This document shows, one piece after another, positions 49,931 to 58,612 of a DNA stretch of 64,000 nucleotides. The DNA comes from UBA11872 sp965198285. Lineage in GTDB: Bacteria > Chloroflexota > UBA11872. Position 1 is the stretch's first letter. Every line of letters starts with the position of its first letter. Both the position numbers and the translations under genes were made by a program. The DNA is taken from the NCBI GenBank assembly GCA_965198285.1, contig OZ240251.1, forward strand, positions 1,426,001 to 1,490,000, in the 5' to 3' direction. The notes beneath the pieces were generated by a model. The model saw nothing but the letters and a program-made list of their open reading frames with translations, ran no database searches and had not been told where the DNA came from.

Positions 49931-52231
49931 CTACCCACTACCGCCCGCCGCGCGAATCAGATTAAGCGCCGACCCCGCCCAAAACCAGCGAATCTGCTCC
50001 TCGTTTAATGTGTGGTTAAGCCGAATCGTCGACGTCGACCCGTCCGAGTGCTCCAGCGTCGCCGGCACCGGACGACCCGGCGCCAGCTCACCCACGTCGT
50101 TCAGCGTAATCCGGTCGTCGATCTCAATCCGGTCGTAGTCGTCCGGATCCTCGAACGTCAACGCTAGCATCCCCTGCTTTTTCAGGTTCGCCTCGTGGAT
50201 GCGCGCGAAACTGCGCACGATGATCGCCCCGCCGCCCGTATGCCGCGGCGACATCGCCGCATGCTCCCGGCTGCTGCCTTCGCCGTAGTTCTGGTCGCCC
50301 ACCGCCACCCAGGTGATGCCCTGCTGCTGGTAATAGGTGGCAATGTCCGCCAGCGGCTCGTCGTCCTCGCCGGTCTCCACGTTGTAGCCCGCGCCTGCCT
50401 CGTCCCCGAAGGCGTTGTTGGCCCCGATGAACATGTTGTCGCTGATATTCGTCAGGTGGCCCCGATACCTCAGCCAGCGACCCGCCGGCGATATGGCGTC
50501 GGTCGTGCACTGTCCCTCCGCCTTCAGCAGCACTGGCATCTGCTGGAAATGCTCCGCCGTTCGCTCGCGGAACGGCGCCAGCGCCTCCAGCCGATCGCTG
50601 TCCGGGGCGATCGCCACGGACACGGCATCCGGGTTGTCCGCCGGCGGCGTGTAACCGAACCGCTGACCGATGAATCCATTCGATGGGATGTCCGCCGCCG
50701 GCCCCGGCGGCTCCAGCACGAACCCCTCGCCGTTGTCCCCGCCCACCGGCGCGGCTGTCGGGTCGGACGACAGCCTTCCGCCCAGCGCAAACGCCACGGC
50801 CACCTCGGGACTGGTCAGGAACGAAAACGTATTCGGACTCCCGTCGTTCCTCCGCGGAAAGTTCCGGTTGAATGACGACACGATCGAATTGCGCTTCGGC
50901 GGATCGCCCTCGCGCGCCGGCGTAATGTCGTCGCGTCGCCACTGACCGATGCACGGCCCGCAGGCGTTGGCCAGCACCACCGCCCCGATGGACTCCAGGT
51001 CCTTCAGCTGCCCGTCCCGCTCGATCGTCGCCCGCACCATCTCCGACCCCGGCGTCACCAGGAACGGCACCCGCGCCTTCGCCCCCCGCGCCGCCGCCTG
51101 CCTCGCCAGGTCCGCCGCCCGCGAAATGTCTTCGTACGAGGAGTTTGTACAACTCCCCACCAGCGCCGCCGAAATCTGGTCCGGATACCCCTCGTCGGCC
51201 GCCGCCCCGGCCAGCTCCGAAATCGGACGCGCCAGGTCCGGCCGGTGCGGACCCACCACGTGCGGCTCAAGCTCCGAAAGGTCGATCTCGATCACCTGCT
51301 CGAAATACCGCTCCGGCTCGGCCAGCACCTCCGCGTCTGCGGTCACAAGGTCCAGGTTCGCGTCGGCCAGATTCGCCAGGTCCTCGCGCTCCGTTGCTCG
51401 CAGGTACGCCGCCATCCGCTCGTCATAGCCGAACACCGAGGTCGTGGCGCCCAGTTCCGCGCCCATGTTCGTAATCGTGGCTTTGCCCGTGCAGGCCAGC
51501 GAGGCCGCGCCCGGACCGAAGTACTCCACGATCCGGTTCGTCCCGCCGCTCGTCGTCAGCAGCCCCGCCACCTTCAGGATCACGTCCTTCGGCGCCGTCC
51601 AGCCCGAGAGCTCCCCGGTCAGGTGTACGCCGATTGCCTTCGGGTGCAGGACCTCCCACGGGAAGTCCACCATAACGTCCACCGCATCCGCCCCGCCCAC
51701 GCCGCAGGCCAGCATCCCCAGCCCGCCGGCGTTGGGCGTGTGCGAGTCCGTGCCGATCATCAGCCCGCCCGGAAACGCGTAGTTCTCCAGCACGACCTGG
51801 TGAATGATTCCCGACCCCGGCGCCCAGAACCCGATCCCGTACTTGGCTGACACGCTCTTCAGGAACGCGTACACCTCGTTGTTCTCCAGCAGCGCCTGTT
51901 GCAGGTCCGGGTCCGCCCCGCTGTAGGCGCGAATCAGGTGATCGCAATGCACCGTCGATGGCACCGCCGCGCTGTCCCGCTCGGCCAGCATGAACTGCAA
52001 CAGCGCCATCTGCGCCGTCGCGTCCTGCATCGCCACCCGGTCCGGCCGCAACTGCAGGTAGCTCTCGCCCGCCACCAGATCCTGACCCGCCGGATCGTCC
52101 AGGTGCCCGTACAGCACCTTCTCCGTCAACGTCAGCGGTCGTCCCAACCGCCCCCGCACCACCGCCAACCGCTCCCGCATAGCGGCATAGGCGGCCTCAA
52201 TCAGCTCCGGCGTCGACTCAATCTCCGGCAT
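49931..52231 (-). CDS. Aconitate hydratase (mitochondrial-type)
   Basis: 766 residues from ATG 52231. The iron-sulfur cysteines are in VGSCTNSSYED and ANACGPCIGQW. Other landmarks: MIGTDSHTPNAGGLGMLACG, GYTPPADNPD, NMFIGANNAFGDEAG (swivel domain) and GEGSSREHAAMSPRHTGGGA, where the arginine binds substrate. Length and order fit the mitochondrial-type aconitase (citrate to isocitrate in the TCA cycle). It is a single-gene unit, divergent from the A-B-A' cassette. Confidence 0.93.
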   Translation of the reverse strand: MPEIESTPELIEAAYAAMRERLAVVRGRLGRPLTLTEKVLYGHLDDPAGQDLVAGESYLQLRPDRVAMQDATAQMALLQFMLAERDSAAVPSTVHCDHLIRAYSGADPDLQQALLENNEVYAFLKSVSAKYGIGFWAPGSGIIHQVVLENYAFPGGLMIGTDSHTPNAGGLGMLACGVGGADAVDVMVDFPWEVLHPKAIGVHLTGELSGWTAPKDVILKVAGLLTTSGGTNRIVEYFGPGAASLACTGKATITNMGAELGATTSVFGYDERMAAYLRATEREDLANLADANLDLVTADAEVLAEPERYFEQVIEIDLSELEPHVVGPHRPDLARPISELAGAAADEGYPDQISAALVGSCTNSSYEDISRAADLARQAAARGAKARVPFLVTPGSEMVRATIERDGQLKDLESIGAVVLANACGPCIGQWRRDDITPAREGDPPKRNSIVSSFNRNFPRRNDGSPNTFSFLTSPEVAVAFALGGRLSSDPTAAPVGGDNGEGFVLEPPGPAADIPSNGFIGQRFGYTPPADNPDAVSVAIAPDSDRLEALAPFRERTAEHFQQMPVLLKAEGQCTTDAISPAGRWLRYRGHLTNISDNMFIGANNAFGDEAGAGYNVETGEDDEPLADIATYYQQQGITWVAVGDQNYGEGSSREHAAMSPRHTGGGAIIVRSFARIHEANLKKQGMLALTFEDPDDYDRIEIDDRITLNDVGELAPGRPVPATLEHSDGSTSTIRLNHTLNEEQIRWFWAGSALNLIRAAGGSG

Positions 52232-52422
52232 GACGGCAAAGCTCCTCACGACGCCGGCCAACCCATCCACCGGCCAACCCAATTCTAGTCCCCACCACCC
52301 ACCATCCCGGCGTCCTCAGCCGGGACCCAGCACCCCAATCATTCCCGGCGCACCCCGCCACCCCGTCCACGAGTGCATCCCGGGCCCACGCTCCGTTCCC
52401 CTCCTCGCCGCCCCCGCCGTTC

Positions 52423-52492
52423 GTGGTGAGCCGGGCCGGAGTCTTTCGGAGAGCCTGCCCTGAGCCTGTCGAACGGACCCGTGTCGAACCAC
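52423..52492. repeat. MITE-like palindromic repeat, long form (copy 3)
   Basis: 70 bp, from GTGGTGAGCCGGGCCGGAGT to GTGTCGAACCAC, with internal CCTGCCCTGAGCCTGTCGAA. It lies 55 bp before the first gene of the A-B-A' array, so it may mark the edge of that insertion. Confidence 0.75.
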
Positions 52493-52547
52493 ACCCCCAG
52501 TACCCTACCCGCGCTATCCTGACCCTACGCACAGCGAGGCACACCCA

Positions 52548-52784
52548 ATGGCAACCACCGTCGAGACGCGGCCCGAATGGCTGCCCGACGAATACGAACA
52601 CGAGCAGGTCACGCGTCAGGAGGTCTGGGACGAATTGGACCGCGACGCGCGTCGCCACTTTGGGCTGACAGCTGACGAGTTTCTGCGCATCTACAGAGAT
52701 CCACCCGGGCGGTACCACGGCGACGTGATCTTTCGATCACTGACCTATCTCGCCCGGCTCCTTGACCAACCAACCCAGACCTAG
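52548..52784 (+). CDS. A-gene, copy 1: small acidic protein with TADEFL motif
   Basis: 78 residues: ETRPEWLPDEYEHEQVTRQE, VWDELDRDARRHFGLTADEF, LRIYRDPPGRYHGD. The LTADEFL-x-x-Y helix is reminiscent of antitoxin C-terminal segments, but no family is recognised. ATG has GAGG about 8 bp upstream. The preceding promoter region (GCGCTATCCTG) is conserved before copy 2. It ends inside the start of the next gene (23-bp overlap), so the pair is coupled. Four A-type genes occur here (52548, 53378, 53745, 54575). Confidence 0.75.
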   Translation: MATTVETRPEWLPDEYEHEQVTRQEVWDELDRDARRHFGLTADEFLRIYRDPPGRYHGDVIFRSLTYLARLLDQPTQT

Positions 52785-53367
52785 CAGCCAACGAGCCGCC
52801 CGCGACTTCCTACGCCGAATCCGCGAGGTCTACAAGCTCGTCGCGGCTGCCGAACTCGGCGACGTGTGGTTGGGTGGCGATACAGACGTCCTGATCGTCG
52901 GCCACAGGGCAACCAGGTCCTCCCGTCGTGGTCAGCCAGCCCCACTCAGCAACGGGATGTTCCTGAATGTTCAGCTCGCGTTGCAGGTGATGCGCAGCCC
53001 TCTACGTCTTGAAATGACGGATTCCACGTTCACCTATCAGGCTGGCAGTGACCGCGACGACCCCTGCCCCGTGTTTGAGTACCACTACCAGCGGGCCTCG
53101 CCACCCGGATACCCGCGCTCCCACTTGCACATTCACGCCGCTCCTCGGCACTACACCGGCGAACGCCCCTTCCCCCGCCTCCACCTCCCCACCCGCCGCA
53201 TCACCCTCGAACAAATCGTCTGGCACCTCATCCACGAACACAACGTCCAACCCCGGCGCCCCGACTGGCACCAAATCCTCTGGCGCCACGAAACCCACTT
53301 CCGCGACACCCAGCGAAACACAGATTGGCCGTATGACCAGCCGTTTGACCTGCCGGCCAATAGATAA
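52762..53367 (+). CDS. B-gene, copy 1: histidine-rich protein, unknown
   Basis: 201 residues, apparently from TTG 52762. It begins SQRAARDFLRRIREVYKLVA, continues LGGDTDVLIVGHRATRSSRR and SNGMFLNVQLALQVMRSPLR, then PRSHLHIHAAPRHYTGERPF, LHLPTRRITLEQIVWHLIHE and WHQILWRHETHFRD. The H-rich second half might be a metal or nucleic-acid site; I do not recognise the family. It shares 23 bp with the A-gene and is followed by a second A-type gene 10 bp later. The copy at 53959 is about 93 percent identical. A toxin role beside the small acidic A-protein is a guess. Confidence 0.75.
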   Translation: MTNQPRPSSQRAARDFLRRIREVYKLVAAAELGDVWLGGDTDVLIVGHRATRSSRRGQPAPLSNGMFLNVQLALQVMRSPLRLEMTDSTFTYQAGSDRDDPCPVFEYHYQRASPPGYPRSHLHIHAAPRHYTGERPFPRLHLPTRRITLEQIVWHLIHEHNVQPRRPDWHQILWRHETHFRDTQRNTDWPYDQPFDLPANR

Positions 53368-53377
53368 GGCTCAGCGA

Positions 53378-53614
53378 GTGGCACCAACTACCGAGACGCG
53401 CCCCGAGTGCCTGCCCGACGAATTCGAGCACGTCGAACTGACGCGCGAAGAAGTCCGGCAGGCGCTGGATCAAGAGGCTCGCCGCCTCTTCAACCTGACA
53501 GCCGACGACTTCCTCGCCGTCTACCGGGATCCGCCTGAGCAGTACCACGGCGACCCGGTCTTCAACTCACTCTGTTTCCTCGCCGACTTGACTGCTGAAC
53601 CCAGCGACACATAG
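53378..53614 (+). CDS. A'-gene, copy 1
   Basis: 78 residues from GTG 53378: TETRPECLPDEFEHVELTRE, EVRQALDQEARRLFNLTADD, FLAVYRDPPEQYHGDPVFNS. It is a diverged relative (about 55 percent) of the A-genes, with the same DPPxxYHGD block. It starts 10 bp after the B-gene. Directly after its stop, a short piece of a B-type gene survives (53616-53665), so it once headed its own A'-B' pair. Confidence 0.7.
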   Translation: MAPTTETRPECLPDEFEHVELTREEVRQALDQEARRLFNLTADDFLAVYRDPPEQYHGDPVFNSLCFLADLTAEPSDT

Positions 53615-53615
53615 T

Positions 53616-53665
53616 GGCCGACGGGCTGCCCGCGACTTCCTTCGCCGCATTCGCGAGGTCGGTCC
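53616..53665 (+). pseudogene. B'-gene remnant (N-terminus only)
   Basis: Reads RRAARDFLRRIREV, matching the B-gene N-terminus (QRAARDFLRRIREVYKLV), then diverges. It is the scar of the deleted second B-gene. Confidence 0.7.
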
Positions 53666-53744
53666 TTTGGTGCGGACCGGCCCTCGTGGGCCAGGAAACC
53701 TCGTCCCGCGCTATGCTGGATTCAAGCGCAGCAAGGCACACGCA

Positions 53745-53981
53745 ATGGCAACCGCCGTCGAGACGCGGCCCGAATGGCTGCCCGACGAATACGAACACGA
53801 GCAGGTCACGCGTCAAGAGGTCTGGCACGAGTTGGACCGCGACGCGCGTCGCCACTTTGGGCTGACAGCTGACGAGTTTCTGCGCATCTACAGAGATCCA
53901 CCCGGGCGGTACCACGGCGACGTGATCTTTCGATCACTGACCTATCTCGCCCGGCTCCTTGACCAACCCAGCCAGACCTAG
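53745..53981 (+). CDS. A-gene, copy 2
   Basis: 78 residues, three changes from copy 1 (MATAVET, WHELD and QPSQT). Its upstream 60 bp (GCGCTATGCTGG, then AGCAAGGCACACGCA) match those of copy 1, so the promoter was duplicated with it. Overlaps the second B-gene by 23 bp in the same way. Confidence 0.75.
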   Translation: MATAVETRPEWLPDEYEHEQVTRQEVWHELDRDARRHFGLTADEFLRIYRDPPGRYHGDVIFRSLTYLARLLDQPSQT

Positions 53982-54564
53982 CAGCCAACGAGCCGCCCGC
54001 GACTTCCTCCGCCGAGTCCGCGAGATCTACAAGCTCGTCGCGGCTGCCGAACTCGGCGACGTGTGGTTGGGTGGCGATACAGACGTCCTGATCGTCGGCC
54101 ACAGGGCAACGAGGTCGTCCCGTCGTGGTCAGCCAGCCCCACTTAGCAACGGGATGTTCCTGAATGTTCAACTCGCACTGCAGGTGATGCGCCGCCCTCT
54201 ACGCCTTGAAACGACGGATTCCACGTTCACCTACCAGGCTGGCAGTGACCGCGACGACCCTCGCCCCGTGTTTGAGTACCACTACCAGCGGGACTCGCCA
54301 CCCGGATACCCGCGCTCCCACTTGCACATTCACGCCGCTCCTCGGCACTACACCGGCGAACGCCCCTTCCCCCGCCTCCACCTCCCCACCCGCCGCATCA
54401 CCCTCGAACAAGTCGTCTGGCACCTCATCCACGAACACGGCGTCCAACCCCGCCGCCCCGACTGGCGCCAAATCCTCTGGCGCCACGAAACCCACTTCCG
54501 CGACACCCAACGCACCAAACCCTGGCCCTACGACCCGCCCTTCCACCCACCGGCCAATGGCTAG
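53959..54564 (+). CDS. B-gene, copy 2
   Basis: 201 residues from TTG 53959, close copy of the gene at 52762. Most changes are conservative (IREVYK/VREIYK, LEMTDS/LETTDS, HNVQ/HGVQ); the last 20 residues differ more (TKPWPYDPPFHPPANG). Conservation of both frames with mainly conservative changes suggests both copies are still under selection. The 1197-bp offset between copies fixes the duplicated unit. Confidence 0.75.
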   Translation: MTNPARPSSQRAARDFLRRVREIYKLVAAAELGDVWLGGDTDVLIVGHRATRSSRRGQPAPLSNGMFLNVQLALQVMRRPLRLETTDSTFTYQAGSDRDDPRPVFEYHYQRDSPPGYPRSHLHIHAAPRHYTGERPFPRLHLPTRRITLEQVVWHLIHEHGVQPRRPDWRQILWRHETHFRDTQRTKPWPYDPPFHPPANG

Positions 54565-54574
54565 GGCTCAGTGA

Positions 54575-54811
54575 GTGGTACCAACCACCGAGACGCGCCC
54601 CGAGTGCCTGCCCGCTGAGTACGCGCACGAAGAACCGATGCGGGAAGAAGTCCGGCAGGCGCCTGACCGGGAAATGCGCAGCCGCTTCGACTTGTCCCGT
54701 CGACGAGTTCCTCCGCATCCTTCAGAACCAACCCGAGCGATACGACGGCGACCCAGTGTTCCGCTCCCTGATCTACATTGTCTCCTACCGTGGTCAAACA
54801 GTACAAATTAA
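54575..54811 (+). pseudogene. A'-gene, copy 2, frameshifted
   Basis: Starts TETRPECLPAEYAHEEPMRE, EVRQAPDREMRSRFDLS. One base change of frame near 54698 then lets the true frame continue as VDEFLRILQNQPERYDGDPV, FRSLIYIVS. So the fourth A-type copy is broken after about 45 codons, and no B-gene follows. Confidence 0.65.
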
Positions 54812-55254
54812 AGGCGCTTGAGCCGGGGCCACGCACGGCCTGGCAGAATCTCGAAATAGCACGGATTCGGAGAAGCGTTGACCTCAGACATGATGCGGTC
54901 GAGAAAACCAGCCAACATTAACAAAAGAGTTTGTGGATTAGTTGAGCGTCCCGGTGCGATTTTACGATCCATTCCTCGAATCCAGACAATACTGACGCCA
55001 CTGCTGGCAATAGCGTCACGGTGAGCTTCCCTGGCGCTGGCGTCTTTGGTAATCCATATACGATCCTCTTGTTGAAGCCAGGTCAATAGGTCTTCGTCGC
55101 TCCGTCCTTTCTGTCCGGATTTCGTGGGGTCTTCGATAGTATGCTTCACAAGCCGAAGCGCCTTGGCGACCGTATGCGGGAGGCACTCGTCGAGATAGAA
55201 ACCGGCGCTCTTATGCTGCATTAACCAGTCGGCGTTCCCACTCGATTGCTGCAT
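54808..55254 (-). CDS. PIN-like toxin (DUF5615/VapC45-type)
   Basis: 148 residues: AGFYLDECLPHTVAKALRLV, GRSDEDLLTWLQQEDRIWIT, KDASAREAHRDAIASSGVSI. The opening LDECLP and the later RSDEDLL and TKDASARE hold the acidic PIN-like residues of the DUF5615 family, the usual partner of DUF433 proteins. It overlaps the DUF433 gene by 44 bp, longer than usual, on the same strand. It is a probable ribonuclease toxin. Confidence 0.82.
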   Translation of the reverse strand: MQQSSGNADWLMQHKSAGFYLDECLPHTVAKALRLVKHTIEDPTKSGQKGRSDEDLLTWLQQEDRIWITKDASAREAHRDAIASSGVSIVWIRGMDRKIAPGRSTNPQTLLLMLAGFLDRIMSEVNASPNPCYFEILPGRAWPRLKRL

Positions 55255-56023
55255 TTACTTTTTCTGGTGCTATTTCGTACACGTCGGCCAACGACTCAAC
55301 CGACTCGCCCGCATTGCGCAAAGACCACAGGACTTCCGTCTGAATCCTGGTGTGCTCAATACAGGGTGCCCCAAACCCTATTTGGGGATTCAGAGCCACC
55401 GAATGATGCGGGCGCCACAAGTTGGCCAGACCCTCGCCGTCAAACTTTAGGCCGGGATAGTGATCGACACGCTTGAGATATGGCTCCAGCAGCTCCATTG
55501 CGTACTGTCCCTGCAGTTCTGCGGTTGAGATAATGCATTCGCGAAAGTTTATGAAGATGTCTGAATCAGAGTGCCAGAGGGCCTGAGTCGCAAAGGGATT
55601 GCGGCTGCCCGTGAGATCCCGCGCATACTGCTCGGACTCACGGATGGCTTTGAAGCTGATTCCTCGTGAGCGGAGCAGAGAGATCATCCGCATCCGGATC
55701 AGGTCGTGAAAGTGCAAGGCTCGCCTCTGGCTTCCGAGCGTGACGGCCTCGACATCAACGCTCCGCCTGATCCAGGCGGCAATCGCCCGTGACGTTGCGC
55801 TTGGGTACGGCCGCTCGGAAGACTGCGCCCAGTCAACCGGCTTCATATTCTCCGCCGGGGTCGTTGCCCTCAGGTACAGGGAGACATCCTGGATGGTGTA
55901 CGCACCCTCACTCAGGTCAAACCCCGAACGCGCCGGCACCAATGTTTCGATCAATCCACCTGTCAGACGATCCTTGGCCACAGTCAGTTCTACCACCGCC
56001 ATCCTAAAGCCTGCAACAGCCAC
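55211..56023 (-). CDS. Antitoxin with MerR-like N-terminus and DUF433 C-terminus
   Basis: 270 residues. The first half has a MerR-like start (GAYTIQDVSLYLRATTPAEN) and HFHDLIRMRMISLLRSRGIS. The C-terminal 70 residues are a DUF433 domain: LNPQIGFGAPCIEHTRIQTE, VLWSLRNAGESVESLADVYE, IAPEKVNAAIEWER. It should bind its own promoter and neutralise the DUF5615 protein. It is longer than most DUF433 antitoxins, which are about 75 residues. The divergent gene at 56138 encodes a free-standing DUF433 domain. Confidence 0.85.
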   Translation of the reverse strand: MAVAGFRMAVVELTVAKDRLTGGLIETLVPARSGFDLSEGAYTIQDVSLYLRATTPAENMKPVDWAQSSERPYPSATSRAIAAWIRRSVDVEAVTLGSQRRALHFHDLIRMRMISLLRSRGISFKAIRESEQYARDLTGSRNPFATQALWHSDSDIFINFRECIISTAELQGQYAMELLEPYLKRVDHYPGLKFDGEGLANLWRPHHSVALNPQIGFGAPCIEHTRIQTEVLWSLRNAGESVESLADVYEIAPEKVNAAIEWERRLVNAA

Positions 56024-56137
56024 GCTGCCCCATGCATGTCACGCCATCCGTCGCCAGTTTACGGAAGAACGGGGTTATCTGCCAGGAGTGCCGGGCACGG
56101 GACGGGTCTCCCACGGCAGGGGCACGGACAACTCACC

Positions 56138-56407
56138 ATGTCCATCACCAAGGACTACCTGATTCCCGTCAGCGGGGTGCAATTCCAGGGCCAAGTCGCC
56201 AGCAAGTGGTCGCCCCAGCCTGGCGTCATGCTGGAACCGTCCGTGCAAGTCGGCGAACCCTGCATCCAGGACACCCGCATCCCCACGCGCGCCGTCTGGA
56301 GCCTCGTGCGCGGCGGTGATTCGCGCGACCTGGTGGCGCAGTCCTACGAGATCACGCCACAGGAACTCTCGGCCGCCCTGCAACGGGAGAACAAAATCGC
56401 TGCCTGA
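56138..56407 (+). CDS. Stand-alone DUF433 protein
   Basis: 89 residues from ATG 56138: the last 60 read MLEPSVQVGEPCIQDTRIPT, RAVWSLVRGGDSRDLVAQSY, EITPQELSAALQREN. It is clearly a DUF433 domain, related to that at the end of the antitoxin at 55211 (GxPCIxxTRIxT...SLxxxG). No toxin follows it. It may be an orphan antitoxin that modulates the neighbouring pair. Confidence 0.78.
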   Translation: MSITKDYLIPVSGVQFQGQVASKWSPQPGVMLEPSVQVGEPCIQDTRIPTRAVWSLVRGGDSRDLVAQSYEITPQELSAALQRENKIAA

Positions 56408-56444
56408 CCATCCGCTGGAACCTGGCGACGGCCCTACCCATTCG

Positions 56445-56487
56445 TGGTGAGCCGGCCCGGAGTCCCCGGAGGCCCGAGTCGAACCAC
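56445..56487. repeat. MITE-like palindromic repeat, short form (copy 4)
   Basis: 43 bp, from GTGGTGAGCCGGCCCGGAGT to CCGAGTCGAACCAC. Between here and 56764 I see no gene; the stretch turns AT-rich near 56640-56760. Confidence 0.75.
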
Positions 56488-56764
56488 ACTCCGTTAGCAC
56501 CCAACCCTCCCAGGCAGTCCCAGGCCGACCCCGACCTGCCATTCCGAGATCCTCCGAGGAATCTCGCCTTCCTGCAGCCGATTCTCCGCATAGTGTGGGT
56601 CCACGGTAATGGGCATAAGGTCTGGGCATATTTAGTTTACAAAGTGCAGCTTCATCCAAATGAATGTATTCGCTCTAACGGACTATTGCTACATGAAGAA
56701 TTCACTTAACTTCAGCTATATCGGTCCATATTTCCAACCGTGTGCACAGTCAGTTTTCTCAATC

Positions 56765-58537
56765 CTAGGTCATCCGGAAATAGTCAGTCCGAACGTACTT
56801 GCCGTTTACATAAAGCGTAACAGCCAACGTGCCGGCTTCTAGTGTCGAATATCGATCCGGATTGTGCCATCTAATCTTCATATATCCGCCCTGACACCAA
56901 TCTCCGTCGAAATCGCACCAGACCCACGGCTTGGTAGACTGATCATCTCCGCCCGGAAAAGTCCATCGGGTGTGGACTGTCCATCCGCCTGGCCATCTAT
57001 CTACGACGTATACGACACAGAATATCGCTGGTAAAGGATAGCCCGGAAGTTCTCCTAGCCACGTTACGCTTGCGTCGCTTCCGGTGGTGCAGTCCGAATC
57101 TCTGGCTATGCCGACTGACGTGATCAGCGCGGACGGCTCTGGGGGCTTCGGCGGAGCCAGCGGGCATTGGCTACTTTGCCATTGGCAATCGTAACGCCCG
57201 TACTGCACACCGTCATCAACGCCACGTAGGAATGCGTTGATAGTGCCGCGCGAGATGACGTCGGCGGTTATTTCGTCCGCTTGGGTCTGCGGTGCGCCTC
57301 GGGCAATAGCCACCTCACGGACACGAATGTAGTCCGGATGCTCCGACGGCGGCGAACCGCTTGGGGCTGGTGAGCTAGGCGCCGGCGAAGCACTGGCTGT
57401 AGGTGCGGGCTGAGGGAGGTTTCCGGCCCGATGGCGGACGATCCAGTCGTCAATCACCGACCGAACCAGATCGCCTTCAATAAGAAAGTTGGTGTTCTCG
57501 ACGTCGTCCCCCCACTTGAAGGTGACTATCCCTACTACGCCACCGCGCGAGCTAAAACCTGGGCTGCCGCTGTGACCCGGGTTGGCGGTCGCGTCGGTTT
57601 GGAGAATCTGAGAGTGACGGGCCGAGAGCACGCCGCGAGTGATGGTGAGCGTTTCGAGGCAAAGTGGGTAGCCGAGAATCATCAGGTCCGCGCCCAGCCG
57701 CAGATCCGCCGAGCTGTCGAAGGTGACGAACGGATGCGGACCACGGCTGGGGAGCTTGAGCAGTGCCAAATCAAGGTCGGAGTCAGTCGCTACAACCTGC
57801 GCATGCTCCTCCTTGCCCAGGTACGTTCCGACCTGAACCGAGTGGGCAGCTTGCACCACATGCCAGTTCGTTACCAGGTAGCCATCCTGGGTCACGACAG
57901 CCCCACTGCCGCACACATCGCCTGCGCGGATGTAGTGGACCGCGGCCTGATTGCGCCAAACCATTTCGTCGGTAGACAGCGGCGGCCCGACGGCGCTGGT
58001 CGTCGCCCCGCCAAACGCCCAGCCGAACACCCCGCGCACGTCGTCAGGATGATCGCTCCGGCAGGCGGTCTCGGCTTGCGCGCCGAACGTACGCTGATAG
58101 ATACCCACGTTGCTGTGATTGCTCAGGTGATTCTCAACAATGTCGTTGAGTTCCACACAGTCGGTCGGCCACGCCAAATCCTGCGTTTCCGAATCCGCTG
58201 ATTGCGCCGCTTGGTCGAAGACCCAGCCGAACACGCCGCGCACGTCGTCCCGGTGGTCGTTCTGGCAGCCTTGCTCGGCCTGATCGCCGAAGACCCGCTG
58301 ATAGATGCCGACGTTGCCATCATTGCCGAGATGCGCCTCAACAATGTCATTGAGATCAACGCAGGTCGTCGGCCACTGCGCCAGTACCGGCGTCGCCAGC
58401 CCAAACGCCGCAACGGCCGCAATAACCACCGACAGAACGATGCGGGAGCTGCGCGTCAGGCCAAGATTTTTCAAGGACCGCTCCGCCCGTGAGGCGCCGA
58501 CGGGGAGTCTAGCAGCGCCCTCGGACAAGCGACGCAT
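56765..58537 (-). CDS. Secreted trypsin-like serine protease with duplicated N-terminal domain
   Basis: 590 residues. A signal segment (IVLSVVIAAVAAFGLATPVL, about residues 33-52) is followed by two copies of a roughly 65-residue domain (CVDLNDIVEAHLGNDGNVGI and CVELNDIVENHLSNHSNVGI, each ending DDVRGVFGW). The protease domain (about 195-375) has H226 in TNWHVV, D254 or D256 in TDSDLDLALL and S323 in NPGHSGSPG, in place of the usual GNSGGP. A Ser/Pro linker and a C-terminal region rich in Trp and Cys follow. Start is ATG 58537 or TTG 58474; the latter has GGAG upstream and leaves a normal signal peptide. Probably secreted. Confidence 0.85.
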   Translation of the reverse strand: MRRLSEGAARLPVGASRAERSLKNLGLTRSSRIVLSVVIAAVAAFGLATPVLAQWPTTCVDLNDIVEAHLGNDGNVGIYQRVFGDQAEQGCQNDHRDDVRGVFGWVFDQAAQSADSETQDLAWPTDCVELNDIVENHLSNHSNVGIYQRTFGAQAETACRSDHPDDVRGVFGWAFGGATTSAVGPPLSTDEMVWRNQAAVHYIRAGDVCGSGAVVTQDGYLVTNWHVVQAAHSVQVGTYLGKEEHAQVVATDSDLDLALLKLPSRGPHPFVTFDSSADLRLGADLMILGYPLCLETLTITRGVLSARHSQILQTDATANPGHSGSPGFSSRGGVVGIVTFKWGDDVENTNFLIEGDLVRSVIDDWIVRHRAGNLPQPAPTASASPAPSSPAPSGSPPSEHPDYIRVREVAIARGAPQTQADEITADVISRGTINAFLRGVDDGVQYGRYDCQWQSSQCPLAPPKPPEPSALITSVGIARDSDCTTGSDASVTWLGELPGYPLPAIFCVVYVVDRWPGGWTVHTRWTFPGGDDQSTKPWVWCDFDGDWCQGGYMKIRWHNPDRYSTLEAGTLAVTLYVNGKYVRTDYFRMT

Positions 58538-58612
58538 TCATGCCCATGCCCCCTGCTAGGCTTTGCCACGGGCGGCCCGTAACCCTGCAAACTGACTTCT
58601 TGGAGCTGCCCA

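Noticed and set aside
50124..51152. Glycine/arginine-rich frame inside the aconitase gene
   Set aside because: Overlaps the Fe-S and swivel domains of aconitase in another frame, and has no start signal. Shadow frame.
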